From Halomarina rubra (GTDB lineage: Archaea > Halobacteriota > Halobacteria > Halobacteriales > Haloarculaceae), in contig NZ_JALXFV010000005.1 of assembly GCF_023699475.1 (NCBI RefSeq), positions 339,746-385,130 of the forward strand: DNA of 45,385 bases. The letters are read 5' to 3'. The notes under the pieces are model-generated. The model worked only from the letters and a program-made list of their open reading frames with translations. It was not told the origin of the DNA and did not search any database. Of the stretch, positions 1 to 7,319 are shown in pieces; the stretch's first letter is position 1, and each line of letters opens with the position of its first letter. Made by a program: the position numbers and the translations under genes.

Positions 1-40
1 GCTCCGAGCGGCATCTTTGGCGTAGCTTTTTGCGCCGAGC

Positions 41-59
41 GGTGACGCGGAGCGTCACC
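41..59. terminator. Perfect 8-bp inverted repeat 3' of acyl-CoA dehydrogenase
   Basis: The sequence GGTGACGC is followed by a 3-nt spacer and GCGTCACC, a perfect 8-bp stem. It lies 17 nt beyond the stop of the minus-strand dehydrogenase gene, and reading onward on that strand an A5 run follows rather than a T-run. It could be a 3'-end hairpin or a dispersed palindromic repeat; nothing decides between them. Confidence 0.35.
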
Positions 60-75
60 CGAGGCGTGAAAAGTA

Positions 76-1242
76 CTACTGCTCGAACGCGGCGAACCCG
101 GTGAGGTCCTGGCCGAGGACGAGGGTGTGGATGTCGTGGGTCCCCTCGTAGGTGTAGACGGTCTCCAGGTTCGCCATGTGGCGCATCGGCGAGTAGTCGG
201 CGGTGATGCCGTTGCCACCGAGCATCTCGCGGGCGATGCGCGACTGGTCGCGGGCCATGCGGACGTTGTTGCGTTTCGCCATCGAGACGTGCTGGGGCGT
301 CATCTCGCCGCGCTCTTTCAGGTCGGCGAGGCGGTGTGCGAGCAGTTGGCTGGTCGTTATCTGGGTCGCCATCTCCGCGAGCTTCTGCTGTTGAAGCTGG
401 AACCGGGCGATGGGGCCGCCGAACTGCTCGCGGTCGGTGGCGTACTGTCGAGCCGTCTCGAAGCAGTCACGCGCCGCGCCGATAGCGCCCCACGCGATGC
501 CGTAACGCGCCTGCGTGAGACAGGAGAGCGGCCCCTTCATCCCCGACACCTCGGGGAGGACGTTCTCCTCGGGGACGTAGACGTCGTTGAGACCGATTTC
601 GCCCGTGATAGAGGCGCGCAGCGACAGCTTCTCGTCTATCTTGTTCGTCGAGACGCCGTCGCGGTCCGTCTCGACGAGGAAGCCACGAACGGGGGAGTCG
701 TCGGCCGAGCGGTCGCGCGCCCAGACGACGGCCACGTCGGCGATGGGGGAGTTCGTAATCCACGTCTTCGCGCCGTTGAGGACGTAGCCGTCGTCTTCGG
801 ACTCGGCGTGGGTCGTCATGCTGGACGGGTCCGAACCGTGTTCGGGTTCGGTCAGGCCGAAACAGCCGACGGCCTCGCCCGTGCCGAGTTTCGGGAGCCA
901 CTCCTCTTTCTGTTCCTCGCTGCCGAAGGCGTGGATGGGGTACATGACGAGCGCGCCCTGGACGCTGGCCATCGACCGCAGCCCCGAGTCACACGCTTCG
1001 AGTTCCTGCATCAGCAGGCCGTACGCGGTCTCGGAGACGCCGGGCAGGCCGTACCCCTCCAGGTTCGGCGCGTAGAACCCCAGGTCGCCCATCTTCTCGA
1101 TGAGGTCGGTCGGGAACGTCCCCTCGATCCAGTGTTCGCCGACGTCCGGTCGGACCGTCTCGTCGACGAAGTCGCGGGCGGTGTCGCGAATCATCCGCTC
1201 TTCGGCGTCGAGGTCCGCTTCGAGCCCCACGTAGTCGAGCAT
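76..1242 (-). CDS. Acyl-CoA dehydrogenase, glutaryl-CoA dehydrogenase-like
   Basis: This is a 388-residue FAD-dependent acyl-CoA dehydrogenase that would oxidise an acyl-CoA to the 2-enoyl-CoA in the cytoplasm. The chosen ATG gives an N-terminus starting MLDYVGLEADLDAEERMIRD and the usual family length; the frame stays open upstream but that extension looks like antisense noise. Family signatures visible are CFGLTEPEHGSD (FAD/substrate region), QFGGPIARFQ and, near the C-terminus, TYEGTHDIHTLVLGQ, where the Glu of YEGT is the catalytic base position of the glutaryl-CoA/short-chain branch. The YEGTHDIH form is typical of glutaryl-CoA dehydrogenases, but substrate cannot be fixed from sequence. 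It stands alone, without neighbouring beta-oxidation or electron-transfer flavoprotein genes in view. Confidence 0.9.
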   Translation of the reverse strand: MLDYVGLEADLDAEERMIRDTARDFVDETVRPDVGEHWIEGTFPTDLIEKMGDLGFYAPNLEGYGLPGVSETAYGLLMQELEACDSGLRSMASVQGALVMYPIHAFGSEEQKEEWLPKLGTGEAVGCFGLTEPEHGSDPSSMTTHAESEDDGYVLNGAKTWITNSPIADVAVVWARDRSADDSPVRGFLVETDRDGVSTNKIDEKLSLRASITGEIGLNDVYVPEENVLPEVSGMKGPLSCLTQARYGIAWGAIGAARDCFETARQYATDREQFGGPIARFQLQQQKLAEMATQITTSQLLAHRLADLKERGEMTPQHVSMAKRNNVRMARDQSRIAREMLGGNGITADYSPMRHMANLETVYTYEGTHDIHTLVLGQDLTGFAAFEQ

Positions 1243-1329
1243 ACCGCAGGTGAGAGGCCCGCCGGTAAAAACGCTCGTACCCCGTGACGAATCCGTCGTA
1301 CCTATCCGCTCGGGAACGCGAGGGGCGGT

Positions 1330-1884
1330 GTGAACGAGCGGCTCGGCGACACCCGACAGGCGGTCCGGACGAGCGTCCTCGCCGGCGGCCTGCTGGCGGT
1401 GCTCGGCGTTCTGACGTGGGTCAGCGGCGAGAGCGCGCTGTTCCCGAGCCTCGGCCCCTCGGCGTACGTCCTCGCGCTCCGTCCCGACGCCCCCGAGAGC
1501 CGGGCCGACCGACTCGTCGGTGGGCACGCCATCGGCGTCGCCGCGGGGCTGGTCGCCTACCGGACGCTGGCGGCGGGCCACGCCGTCGTCGGGACGCACG
1601 CTCCGCTGTCGGCGTCGGCGCTCGCGCTCGCGGCCGCCGGCGTCTGCTCGCTGGCGCTCACCGTCGTCCTGATGGTGTGGACGGACCTCCGCCACGCGCC
1701 CGCGTGTGCGACGACGCTCATCGTCTCGCTGGGACTGCTCTCGACGGTCCGGGCGGGCGTCGTCATCGTCGTCGCCGTCGTCGTCCTACTGGTCGCCCAG
1801 CGGGCGCTCGCGGTCGTCGAACGACGGTGGCTCGCCCCGGTCGTCGCCCGGTTGCGGCGGGGGACGATTCGGATGCGTTCGTGA
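1330..1884 (+). CDS. HPP-family integral membrane protein
   Basis: A 184-residue hydrophobic protein with about four predicted membrane helices (roughly residues 13-30, 60-78, 97-117 and 128-152). The segment SLGPSAYVLALRPDAPESR followed by VGGHAIG matches the conserved core of the HPP family, a small group of four-helix membrane proteins; some bacterial members have been linked to nitrite transport, but no function is assured here. DLRHAPACATT fits the second conserved block. The start is GTG at 1330; no earlier in-frame start fits. It reads divergently from the acyl-CoA dehydrogenase and convergently with the amidotransferase, so it is probably monocistronic. Confidence 0.75.
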   Translation: MNERLGDTRQAVRTSVLAGGLLAVLGVLTWVSGESALFPSLGPSAYVLALRPDAPESRADRLVGGHAIGVAAGLVAYRTLAAGHAVVGTHAPLSASALALAAAGVCSLALTVVLMVWTDLRHAPACATTLIVSLGLLSTVRAGVVIVVAVVVLLVAQRALAVVERRWLAPVVARLRRGTIRMRS

Positions 1885-1905
1885 GCAGGAAGGGAGGTGC
1901 CCGTC

Positions 1906-2640
1906 TCAGTCGGCAGCGACGTCGGTCCGAACCGCGCGGACGTGGTCGGTGAAGTTCTCGAACAGTCGTTTGGCCTCGCAGGCCGCCGCGTAGTTCTCCG
2001 GCGTGATGCCCGCGAGCACGGACTCGACGCGCTCGTCGTCGAGGAACGCCTTGCCCCGAGTCACCTCGCGAGCGGTCGCCTGGTCGTACTCGGGGTGGAA
2101 CTGGACGCCGAAGGCGTCGCCGACCCGGAAGCCGTGGACGCCGTACTCGTTCTCGGCGAACACCGTCGCGTCGTCCGGGAGGTCGGTGACGGCGTCGCCG
2201 TGGGTGGTGAAGACGGTGAACTCGTCGTCGAGGCCGGCGAGCAACGGCGTCTCGGCAGTCCGCTCGACGGTCCGGTAGCCGATTTCGAAGCCCGCCTCGG
2301 TGTCGCGCTGGCCCATCGCCCCGACGGTGCCGCCGAGCGCGCTGGCGAGCAGTTGGTGGCCGAAACAGACACCCAGGATGGGCAACCCGCGGTCGTGGGC
2401 CGCCGCGACCCACTCGCGGGTGTCGTGAATCCACTGCTCGTCGTCGTACGCCGAGGCCCTCGACCCCGTGACGACCACGCCGTCGTAGGGGACGGGGCCG
2501 TCGGCGGGCGACTTTGGTGGCAACTGCTCGTCGGTGACCGAGAACTCCGCGAGGTCCGCGTCCAGTTCCCGCCGGAAGTTCCGCCGGGTGCTCTCCTCGG
2601 CGAACGCGGCGTTCAGCAAGGCGAGTCGAAGCCGTTTCAT
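1906..2640 (-). CDS. Class I glutamine amidotransferase (GMP synthase-like GATase domain)
   Basis: A 244-residue stand-alone type 1 glutamine amidotransferase domain. The nucleophile elbow GVCFGHQ places the catalytic Cys at residue 92, and FHPEYD supplies His182 and Glu184, so the Cys-His-Glu triad is complete. Stand-alone GATases of this kind hydrolyse glutamine (or act as gamma-glutamyl hydrolases) and can serve a separate synthetase; they are often mis-annotated as GMP synthase. No synthetase partner lies nearby. The ATG at 2640 gives MKRLRLALLNAAF, the expected first beta strand. Its 3' end faces the HPP gene, with only 21 nt between the two stops. Confidence 0.85.
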   Translation of the reverse strand: MKRLRLALLNAAFAEESTRRNFRRELDADLAEFSVTDEQLPPKSPADGPVPYDGVVVTGSRASAYDDEQWIHDTREWVAAAHDRGLPILGVCFGHQLLASALGGTVGAMGQRDTEAGFEIGYRTVERTAETPLLAGLDDEFTVFTTHGDAVTDLPDDATVFAENEYGVHGFRVGDAFGVQFHPEYDQATAREVTRGKAFLDDERVESVLAGITPENYAAACEAKRLFENFTDHVRAVRTDVAAD

Positions 2641-2722
2641 TGGCGTCCGCTAGACAGTGGCCGTGTTAGTGCGTTGCGTTCGGGGCCGCGCTTGCGCTAC
2701 CGCTGGCAGGTGTGACCGTCCG

Positions 2723-2727
2723 AAAAA
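2723..2727 (-). terminator. T5 terminator tract of surface protein 1
   Basis: On the minus strand a T5 run lies about 28-32 nt after the stop codon of the 720-residue secreted protein. Archaeal RNA polymerase terminates at short U-tracts. The two paralogous genes have a T5 tract at a similar distance, which supports separate transcripts. Confidence 0.5.
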
Positions 2728-2754
2728 TCGAGGCGTCGTGGTCGGGAGCGTCGC

Positions 2755-4917
2755 TCAGACGTCGGTGGAGACGGTGAGCGTCACCGTCTCGCCGGCACCG
2801 AGCGTCACCGTCTCGTAGCCCACGAGTTCCTGACCGGAGGCGTTCGCGCGGACGAAGCGGGTGTCGTCGCCGGGCAGTTCGTAGCCCGCGAACGTCACCG
2901 TCGTCCCGTCGCAGTCCTCGTCGGCCGTGAGCGTCACCGTCGCCGTCCCGGTGTCGGCGTCGTAGGCGATGGCCGAGTAGCGGACGTCACACGACCCGCT
3001 GGCCGCGCGGGCGGTCTCGCCGGGGTCGGGGACGTTGTGCGCACCGGTGCCCGCGCCGTCGCTGGTGAAGCTCGCGGCGTGCATCAGGCGCTCTTGGGTC
3101 CCGTAGAACGCGTCGGGGGAGTCACCGAGGTCCTCGATGACCGGACCGAACGCGAGGTCGAACTGGTAGGCCTCGTCGCCCGCCTCGACGCAGTCGAGGA
3201 CGACGGTCTGCTGGCTCACCTGCTCACCGTCGACGCTGGTGGTGACGGTGTACTCACCGTCCACGAGGCCGCTCCCGGAGATGGTCTGACCGGGGGCGAG
3301 CGTTCGGTCGACCGAGTAGCCGTCGGGGCCGTCGACGGTGACGCGGACCGCCACGTCGTTGGTGTTCGTGATGGTTCCGGCACCGCCCTCGGCGGTGCAC
3401 TCGTAGGTGACCGAGACGGGGTCGTAGGACTCCTCGACGCAGTCGACCGTCACGGTCCGCTCGTCGACGGTCTGGCCGCGGTAGCTCGTGGTGACGGTGT
3501 ACTCACCGTCGGCGAGGTCGGGGACGACCCACTCCTCGCCGGCACCGAGCGTCACCTGCTGGTCCGAGATGGTCGGCCCGTCGATGGTGACGTTCACCGC
3601 GACGTCGTTCGCGTTGGTGACGGTGAACTCCCCACCCATGTCGGTGCACTGGCTGAGCACCGAGACGGCACCGGGCGTCTCCTCGTCGCAGTCGACGGTG
3701 AGCATCTCCTCGCCGACCTGCTGGCCGGCGACGCTGGTGGTGACGGTGTACGCACCGTCGGCGAGGTTCACGAACAGGACGTCGTCGCCGGGGGCGACGG
3801 TCCGGGTCTCGTCGAAGCCCTCGGGACCGGTCACGGTGACGTTCACCGCGACGGCGTTGTCGTTGGCGATGGCGAACAGGCCGTCCGCACCGACACACGA
3901 CTGGGTCACCGACACCGGTTCGGGCGTCGGGTCCTCGAAGCAGTCGAACGTCACCGACTCCTGGCCGAGCAGGTCGCCCGCGAGCGTCCGCGAGGTGACC
4001 GTGTACTGGCCGTCGGTCAGGTCCGACAGCGACTGCTGGCTGTTGGCTTCGACGGTGAGCACCTGCTCGAACTCGTCGGGACCGTTCACCGTGACGGCCA
4101 CCGCCACGTCCTCGTCGTTCGCGACGGTCAGCTCACCGCCCAGCGCGGTGCAACGGTAGGTGACCGCGACGGGGTCGGGCGTCTCCTCCTCGCAGTCGAG
4201 CGTGAGCGTCTCCTCGCCGACGACGACGCCGTCGTCGCTGGTGGTGACGGTGTACGCACCGTCCGCGAGCGCGTCGTAGCTGACGTTCTCGCCCGCGCCG
4301 AGCGTCGCGGTCTGCTCGAACTCGTCGGGACCGTTGACGGTGACGTCGACGGCGACGTCGTTCTCGTTCGTGACGGTCAGGACGCCGCCTTCGGCCGTAC
4401 ACGTCGACTCGACGGTGACGGGGTCGGGCGTAGGGGTCACGTCCTCGCTGGGGCCACAGAACACGACGTTGCTGATGCCCGCGCGGACGCCACGGTCGTT
4501 GAACGCGGTGTACAGTTCGGTGTCACCGAGGACGCCGCCGCCGGCCTGGCCGGTGTAGTCGTAGACGTTCGTGGCACTGCCCTGGCCGCCCTTCACGGAG
4601 ACGAGGCCGACCGTCGCCGTCGACGTGAAGTCGATGCCGACGATCTCGGTGTCGTCCTTGAAGTAGCGGTCGGTGACGGTCAGTTCGGTGCCGTCGTCGA
4701 GCGTGAACTCGCTCTGTGTGGCGAGGTCACCGCCGTCGATCTTCCCGCGCAGTTCCAGACCTTCGGCCGCACAGATGCTCTCGGGGGGACTCGGCGCGTC
4801 GACCTCCGTCGGTTCGACGATCGCTGCGGCGGCGACACCACCGAAGCCGCCGGCGACGAGCACCGACGAGACGAGTAACATCGCCGTGACGGCGAGCGTG
4901 GTGGCCGAGCGGTTCAC
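2755..4917 (-). CDS. Secreted repeat protein 1 (five two-Cys beta repeats)
   Basis: A 720-residue secreted protein of unknown function. I chose GTG at 4917 (MNRSATTLAVTAMLLVSSV) because it gives a compact signal peptide and its GTGA overlaps the stop of a leader ORF, as in both paralogues; GTG at 4932 would add five residues. After the signal peptide (about 1-32) come an N-terminal domain (about 40-160, with Cys near each end), five repeats of about 82 residues (about 165-580) and a C-terminal module (about 583-720) containing ELPGDDTRFVRANASGQELV, shared with the two neighbours. Each repeat opens with a Cys, has TVTNxNDVAVxVTVxGP and DGxYTVTT, and closes with a DC motif, suggesting an Ig-like fold with one internal disulfide. 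There is no C-terminal membrane anchor. An adhesin or surface-layer accessory is plausible but inferred. Confidence 0.85.
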   Translation of the reverse strand: MNRSATTLAVTAMLLVSSVLVAGGFGGVAAAAIVEPTEVDAPSPPESICAAEGLELRGKIDGGDLATQSEFTLDDGTELTVTDRYFKDDTEIVGIDFTSTATVGLVSVKGGQGSATNVYDYTGQAGGGVLGDTELYTAFNDRGVRAGISNVVFCGPSEDVTPTPDPVTVESTCTAEGGVLTVTNENDVAVDVTVNGPDEFEQTATLGAGENVSYDALADGAYTVTTSDDGVVVGEETLTLDCEEETPDPVAVTYRCTALGGELTVANDEDVAVAVTVNGPDEFEQVLTVEANSQQSLSDLTDGQYTVTSRTLAGDLLGQESVTFDCFEDPTPEPVSVTQSCVGADGLFAIANDNAVAVNVTVTGPEGFDETRTVAPGDDVLFVNLADGAYTVTTSVAGQQVGEEMLTVDCDEETPGAVSVLSQCTDMGGEFTVTNANDVAVNVTIDGPTISDQQVTLGAGEEWVVPDLADGEYTVTTSYRGQTVDERTVTVDCVEESYDPVSVTYECTAEGGAGTITNTNDVAVRVTVDGPDGYSVDRTLAPGQTISGSGLVDGEYTVTTSVDGEQVSQQTVVLDCVEAGDEAYQFDLAFGPVIEDLGDSPDAFYGTQERLMHAASFTSDGAGTGAHNVPDPGETARAASGSCDVRYSAIAYDADTGTATVTLTADEDCDGTTVTFAGYELPGDDTRFVRANASGQELVGYETVTLGAGETVTLTVSTDV

Positions 4918-4988
4918 GACGAACCACCCCACACGGACGAGAGAGAGTCGTTCGCGGCGACCTGCCGCGCGAATGTCGTGTAATGCAT
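4914..4988 (-). CDS. Leader ORF upstream of secreted repeat protein 1 (24 aa)
   Basis: A short ORF beginning MHYTTFARQV and ending GGSS, 24 residues. Its ATG lies about 37 nt downstream of the TATA box centre, so the mRNA leader would be about 10 nt. Its TGA overlaps the GTG of the surface-protein gene (GTGA, 4 nt), the classic layout for termination-reinitiation coupling. The GGGGTGG just before the overlap resembles a Shine-Dalgarno site for the downstream start. The peptide sequence does not resemble the leaders of the two paralogues, but position, length and overlap do. Whether it is translated is inferred, not shown. Confidence 0.5.
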   Translation of the reverse strand: MHYTTFARQVAANDSLSSVWGGSS

Positions 4989-5020
4989 TCAGTCAGAATA
5001 TCGGGACTTTCTGTCTTTGT

Positions 5021-5030
5021 TATTATATTG
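5021..5030 (-). promoter_or_regulatory. TATA box of leader ORF / secreted protein 1
   Basis: Read on the minus strand this is CAATATAATA in an AT-rich patch inside GC-rich DNA. A start site about 26-27 nt downstream would fall near 4999, about 10 nt before the leader ORF and about 80 nt before the surface-protein start. Confidence 0.55.
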
Positions 5031-5250
5031 ACAACCCTCGACTCACCGGGCTACATCCCTCGTTGAGTCTCGACGACCGGTCGAGCAGTTCGGTTCGAAC
5101 CCGTCCGGAACGCCACGACGAGCGGTTACACGGTGACTACCGGGGATTTCGGTCGGTTCGACGGCGACGGGTCCGTTCGCCGGGGTCATGGCCACCCACA
5201 CACCGACCCGACAGCGTACGGAGCCTGCGGCTCGCGGGTGGAGCGTCGAT

Positions 5251-5255
5251 AAAAA
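5251..5255 (-). terminator. T5 terminator tract of secreted protein 2
   Basis: T5 run on the minus strand, 23-27 nt after the stop codon of secreted protein 2 and upstream of the promoter of secreted protein 1, in the same relative position as in the two paralogous units. Confidence 0.5.
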
Positions 5256-5277
5256 CAGTGGTCGGTTGGCGTGTGAT

Positions 5278-6945
5278 TCAGGCCGTCGCTTCCGAGTCGT
5301 CACCGTCGAGGTCGATGGTGACCGTACCGGAGTCACCAGCGCCGAGGGTGACCGTCTGGTAGTCGACGAGTTCCTGACCGTCCGCGTTCGCGCGGACGAA
5401 GGTGGTGTCGTCGCCGGGCAGTTCGTAGCCCGCAAGCGTCAGCGTGACACCCTCGCAGTCGGCGTCGCCGTCGACGCTGACCGAGAGCGTGACCTCGCCG
5501 GTCTCGCCGTCGTAGCTCACCGGCGTGTAGCTGACGTGACAGCCCGCGAGGGACTTCGTCACGTTCTCGCCGGGCACCATGTAGCTGCCCGTCACGGTGC
5601 CGTCGGCGAGGACGGTCTGGGCCTGCAGGAGGCGGCCCTGCGTGCCGTAGAAGTCCTTCTCGTCGTCGGCGTCGTCGCCGTCGACGCCGAGGTTCTCGAT
5701 GACCTGGCCGGCCGCGACGTCGATCTGGTAGGCGGGCATCTCGCCGTCACCCATGTCGCCGTCACCGTCGTCGCCATCGCCAGCATCGCCGTCGTCACCG
5801 TCGTCGCCGTCACCAGCATCGCCGTCGCCGTTGTCGCCGTCGCCAGCGTCACCGTCACCGTTGTCACCGTCGTCCGCACAGTCGACTACGACGGTCGTCT
5901 CGCCGACGACCTCACCGCCGACGATGGTGGTGACGTTGTACTCGCCGTCCGGCACGTTCTCGAACGTGAGGTTCTCGCCCGCGGCGATGGTCTCGGTCAG
6001 CGACGCGTCGCCGCTGACTTCGATGGTGACCGGCACGTCGTTGTCGTTCGTCACGGTCGCGTTCGCACCGTCCGCACCGCAGACGACCTCCACGCTGACC
6101 TCACTGTCGGTCAGACAGTCGACCACGACCGTCTGCACGCCGACTTCCGTGCCGTCGTACAGCGTGGTCACGTCGAACTCGTTGTTCTGGACGCCGGTGT
6201 ACGTCTGGTTCTCGCCGGGAGCGAGCGTCAGCGTCCGCCCGCCGACGTCGACGTCCACCGCCACGTCGTTCTCGTTGCTCACCGTCACCGTCGCCCCGTC
6301 GACGCCGCACTGAACGTCGACGTCGACCTCACCGATTGCGGGACAGTCGACCACGACCGTCTCGGTCGCGATCTCGCGGCCGTCGACGATGGTGGTGACG
6401 TTGTACTCGCCGTCTGCGACACCCTCGAACGTGAGGCTCTCGCCCGCGGCGATGGTCTCGGTCAGCGACGCGTCACCGCCAATCTCGACGGTGATGGGCG
6501 CGTCGTTGTCGTTCGTCACGGTCGCCATCGCGCCGTCGACACCGCACGTGTAGTCGACGTTAGCGCCCTCCGGGCCACACTCCTCCGGAGCCTCGTAGAC
6601 GCCGTCACCGAGGATGCCCACGAACGCGATGGACTGAATCTGGTACTGGTCTGCCAGCGTGATGGACAGACTCGTCGCGCTGAGGACCTCGACGATGCCG
6701 CCGCGGTCCTCGCTGTCGATCGTGATGGTCTCGTACGTTCCTGCGGTCGTGTTGTAGACGTCGATCTCCGCACTGCCGGTCGCGAGCGCGGTCACGTCGA
6801 TGCCGGCGACGTTGACGACGTTACAGCTGTCGAACGTCACGTCCGCGACGTCCTGCCGTTGCGCGGGCACGTTGACGAGCATGCCGGCCCCGACGGCCGA
6901 CGTGACGAGCAACGCGGTCATGACGACAGCTACGAGCCGTCTCAT
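5278..6945 (-). CDS. Secreted repeat protein 2 (three two-Cys beta repeats, Asp-Gly linker)
   Basis: A 555-residue secreted paralogue of its neighbours. The ATG at 6945 gives a Sec-type signal peptide (MRRLVAVVMTALLVTSAVGA); the frame is open 27 codons further up, but that extension is unlike a signal peptide and collides with the leader ORF. Order of parts: N-domain (about 28-125, one Cys, ending in ECGPEG), three repeats of about 77 residues (about 130-355), an Asp/Gly-rich linker (about 356-401) and the shared C-module (about 401-555). Repeats 2 and 3 are nearly identical, also in DNA, to repeats 4 and 5 of secreted protein 3. An AGGTG sequence about 9 nt before the start could act as a Shine-Dalgarno site. 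No membrane anchor or lipobox is visible, so attachment to the cell is unknown. Confidence 0.85.
   Translation of the reverse strand: MRRLVAVVMTALLVTSAVGAGMLVNVPAQRQDVADVTFDSCNVVNVAGIDVTALATGSAEIDVYNTTAGTYETITIDSEDRGGIVEVLSATSLSITLADQYQIQSIAFVGILGDGVYEAPEECGPEGANVDYTCGVDGAMATVTNDNDAPITVEIGGDASLTETIAAGESLTFEGVADGEYNVTTIVDGREIATETVVVDCPAIGEVDVDVQCGVDGATVTVSNENDVAVDVDVGGRTLTLAPGENQTYTGVQNNEFDVTTLYDGTEVGVQTVVVDCLTDSEVSVEVVCGADGANATVTNDNDVPVTIEVSGDASLTETIAAGENLTFENVPDGEYNVTTIVGGEVVGETTVVVDCADDGDNGDGDAGDGDNGDGDAGDGDDGDDGDAGDGDDGDGDMGDGEMPAYQIDVAAGQVIENLGVDGDDADDEKDFYGTQGRLLQAQTVLADGTVTGSYMVPGENVTKSLAGCHVSYTPVSYDGETGEVTLSVSVDGDADCEGVTLTLAGYELPGDDTTFVRANADGQELVDYQTVTLGAGDSGTVTIDLDGDDSEATA
5742..5877 (-). 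repeat. Asp-Gly codon repeat tract of secreted protein 2
   Basis: Imperfect tandem array of GAC/GGC/GCC-type triplets encoding about 45 residues of alternating DGD, NGD and AGD units between the last beta repeat and the C-module. It forms a flexible, highly negative linker and, at DNA level, a simple-sequence tract prone to changes in length in multiples of three. Confidence 0.8.
6056..6326 (-). repeat. Long direct repeat shared with secreted protein 3 (copy A)
   Basis: Positions 6056-6134 match 8170-8248 without a difference (79 bp), and 6170-6326 matches 8284-8440 with two differences that I found. Both copies are in the same orientation and encode the same two beta repeats, so the pair could recombine to delete or fuse the genes, or be kept alike by gene conversion. 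Confidence 0.85.
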
Positions 6946-7007
6946 CGATACACCTGCACACTGGGAGCGGGCCGGGACGACCCACCTGTGATGGTTTCCG
7001 AATCCAT
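6942..7007 (-). CDS. Leader ORF upstream of secreted repeat protein 2 (21 aa)
   Basis: A 21-residue ORF beginning MDSETITGG and ending VQVYR. Its ATG is 30 nt downstream of the TATA-box centre, so the transcript would start only 2-3 nt before it and the ORF would be translated leaderless. Its TGA overlaps the ATG of the surface-protein gene (ATGA, 6945-6942). The first four residues, MDSE, and the first 12 nt are identical to the leader of secreted protein 3. The first 17 nt can form a hairpin, ATGG-A-TT-CGG-AA-A-CCAT. Translation is inferred. Confidence 0.55.
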   Translation of the reverse strand: MDSETITGGSSRPAPSVQVYR

Positions 7008-7032
7008 GCAACCACCCCTTCCACAAAGTCAG

Positions 7033-7043
7033 GTATTGTTACA
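7033..7043 (-). promoter_or_regulatory. Conserved promoter element of unit 2
   Basis: On the minus strand this reads TGTAACAATAC. Unit 3 has TGTAACTATAC at exactly the same distance from its leader ATG, with a shared AACCT just upstream in both. The A/T-rich half is placed as a TATA box for a start site immediately before the leader ORF. Confidence 0.65.
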
Positions 7044-7286
7044 AGTAGGTTTTCAGCTATTATCGTCGAGATACCACGACCCGGACCACTGGTCGAGAAA
7101 ACCGCAACACGGAGCCGCGTTAACAGTTCCTAAAAGTCCCAAACCGATGTTATAACTCCTATACTGAAGGTCAGTTTCTACTGTCTTTCTAGCCAGTTTT
7201 TGTTTTCTCCAGTCACTTCCAACGCCATCGCAGCGACAGGAGTGGCACGAAGTCCGAACCCGTCGGTCGACGGTCGTCGGGTGTCG

Positions 7287-7291
7287 AAAAA
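7287..7291 (-). terminator. T5 terminator tract of secreted protein 3
   Basis: T5 run on the minus strand about 29-33 nt past the stop codon of secreted protein 3, matching the layout of the other two units. Confidence 0.5.
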
Positions 7292-7319
7292 TGAGTCGGA
7301 CAGCGTCGACGCGTCGTCG

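Larger units (their letters stand above)
4989..5277. other. Spacer between secreted proteins 1 and 2
   Basis: This stretch holds the AT-rich promoter of secreted protein 1 at its left end and the terminator tract of secreted protein 2 at its right end. I see no supportable coding sequence or RNA gene in the GC-rich middle. Confidence 0.6.
7008..7319. other. Spacer between secreted proteins 2 and 3
   Basis: Contains the promoter of the second unit near the left end, an AT-rich stretch around 7120-7215 and the T5 terminator of secreted protein 3 at the right end. I see no supportable gene. Confidence 0.6.

Noticed and set aside
127-1287. Long plus-strand ORF opposite the acyl-CoA dehydrogenase
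   Set aside because: It is the complement of a gene with clear family motifs; high GC keeps the opposite frame free of stops. The same holds for other long antisense frames, for example opposite alaS, the propeller gene and the STT3-like gene.
5085-5110. GGTTCGAACCC, like a tRNA T-loop
   Set aside because: The flanking bases do not form a 5-bp T-stem on either strand and no acceptor stem, D-arm or anticodon arm can be placed. The palindrome looks like chance.
6946-7026. Upstream extension of secreted protein 2 (start at 7026)
   Set aside because: The extra 27 residues are not signal-peptide-like, lie across the predicted transcription start, and conflict with the ATGA overlap seen in all three units.
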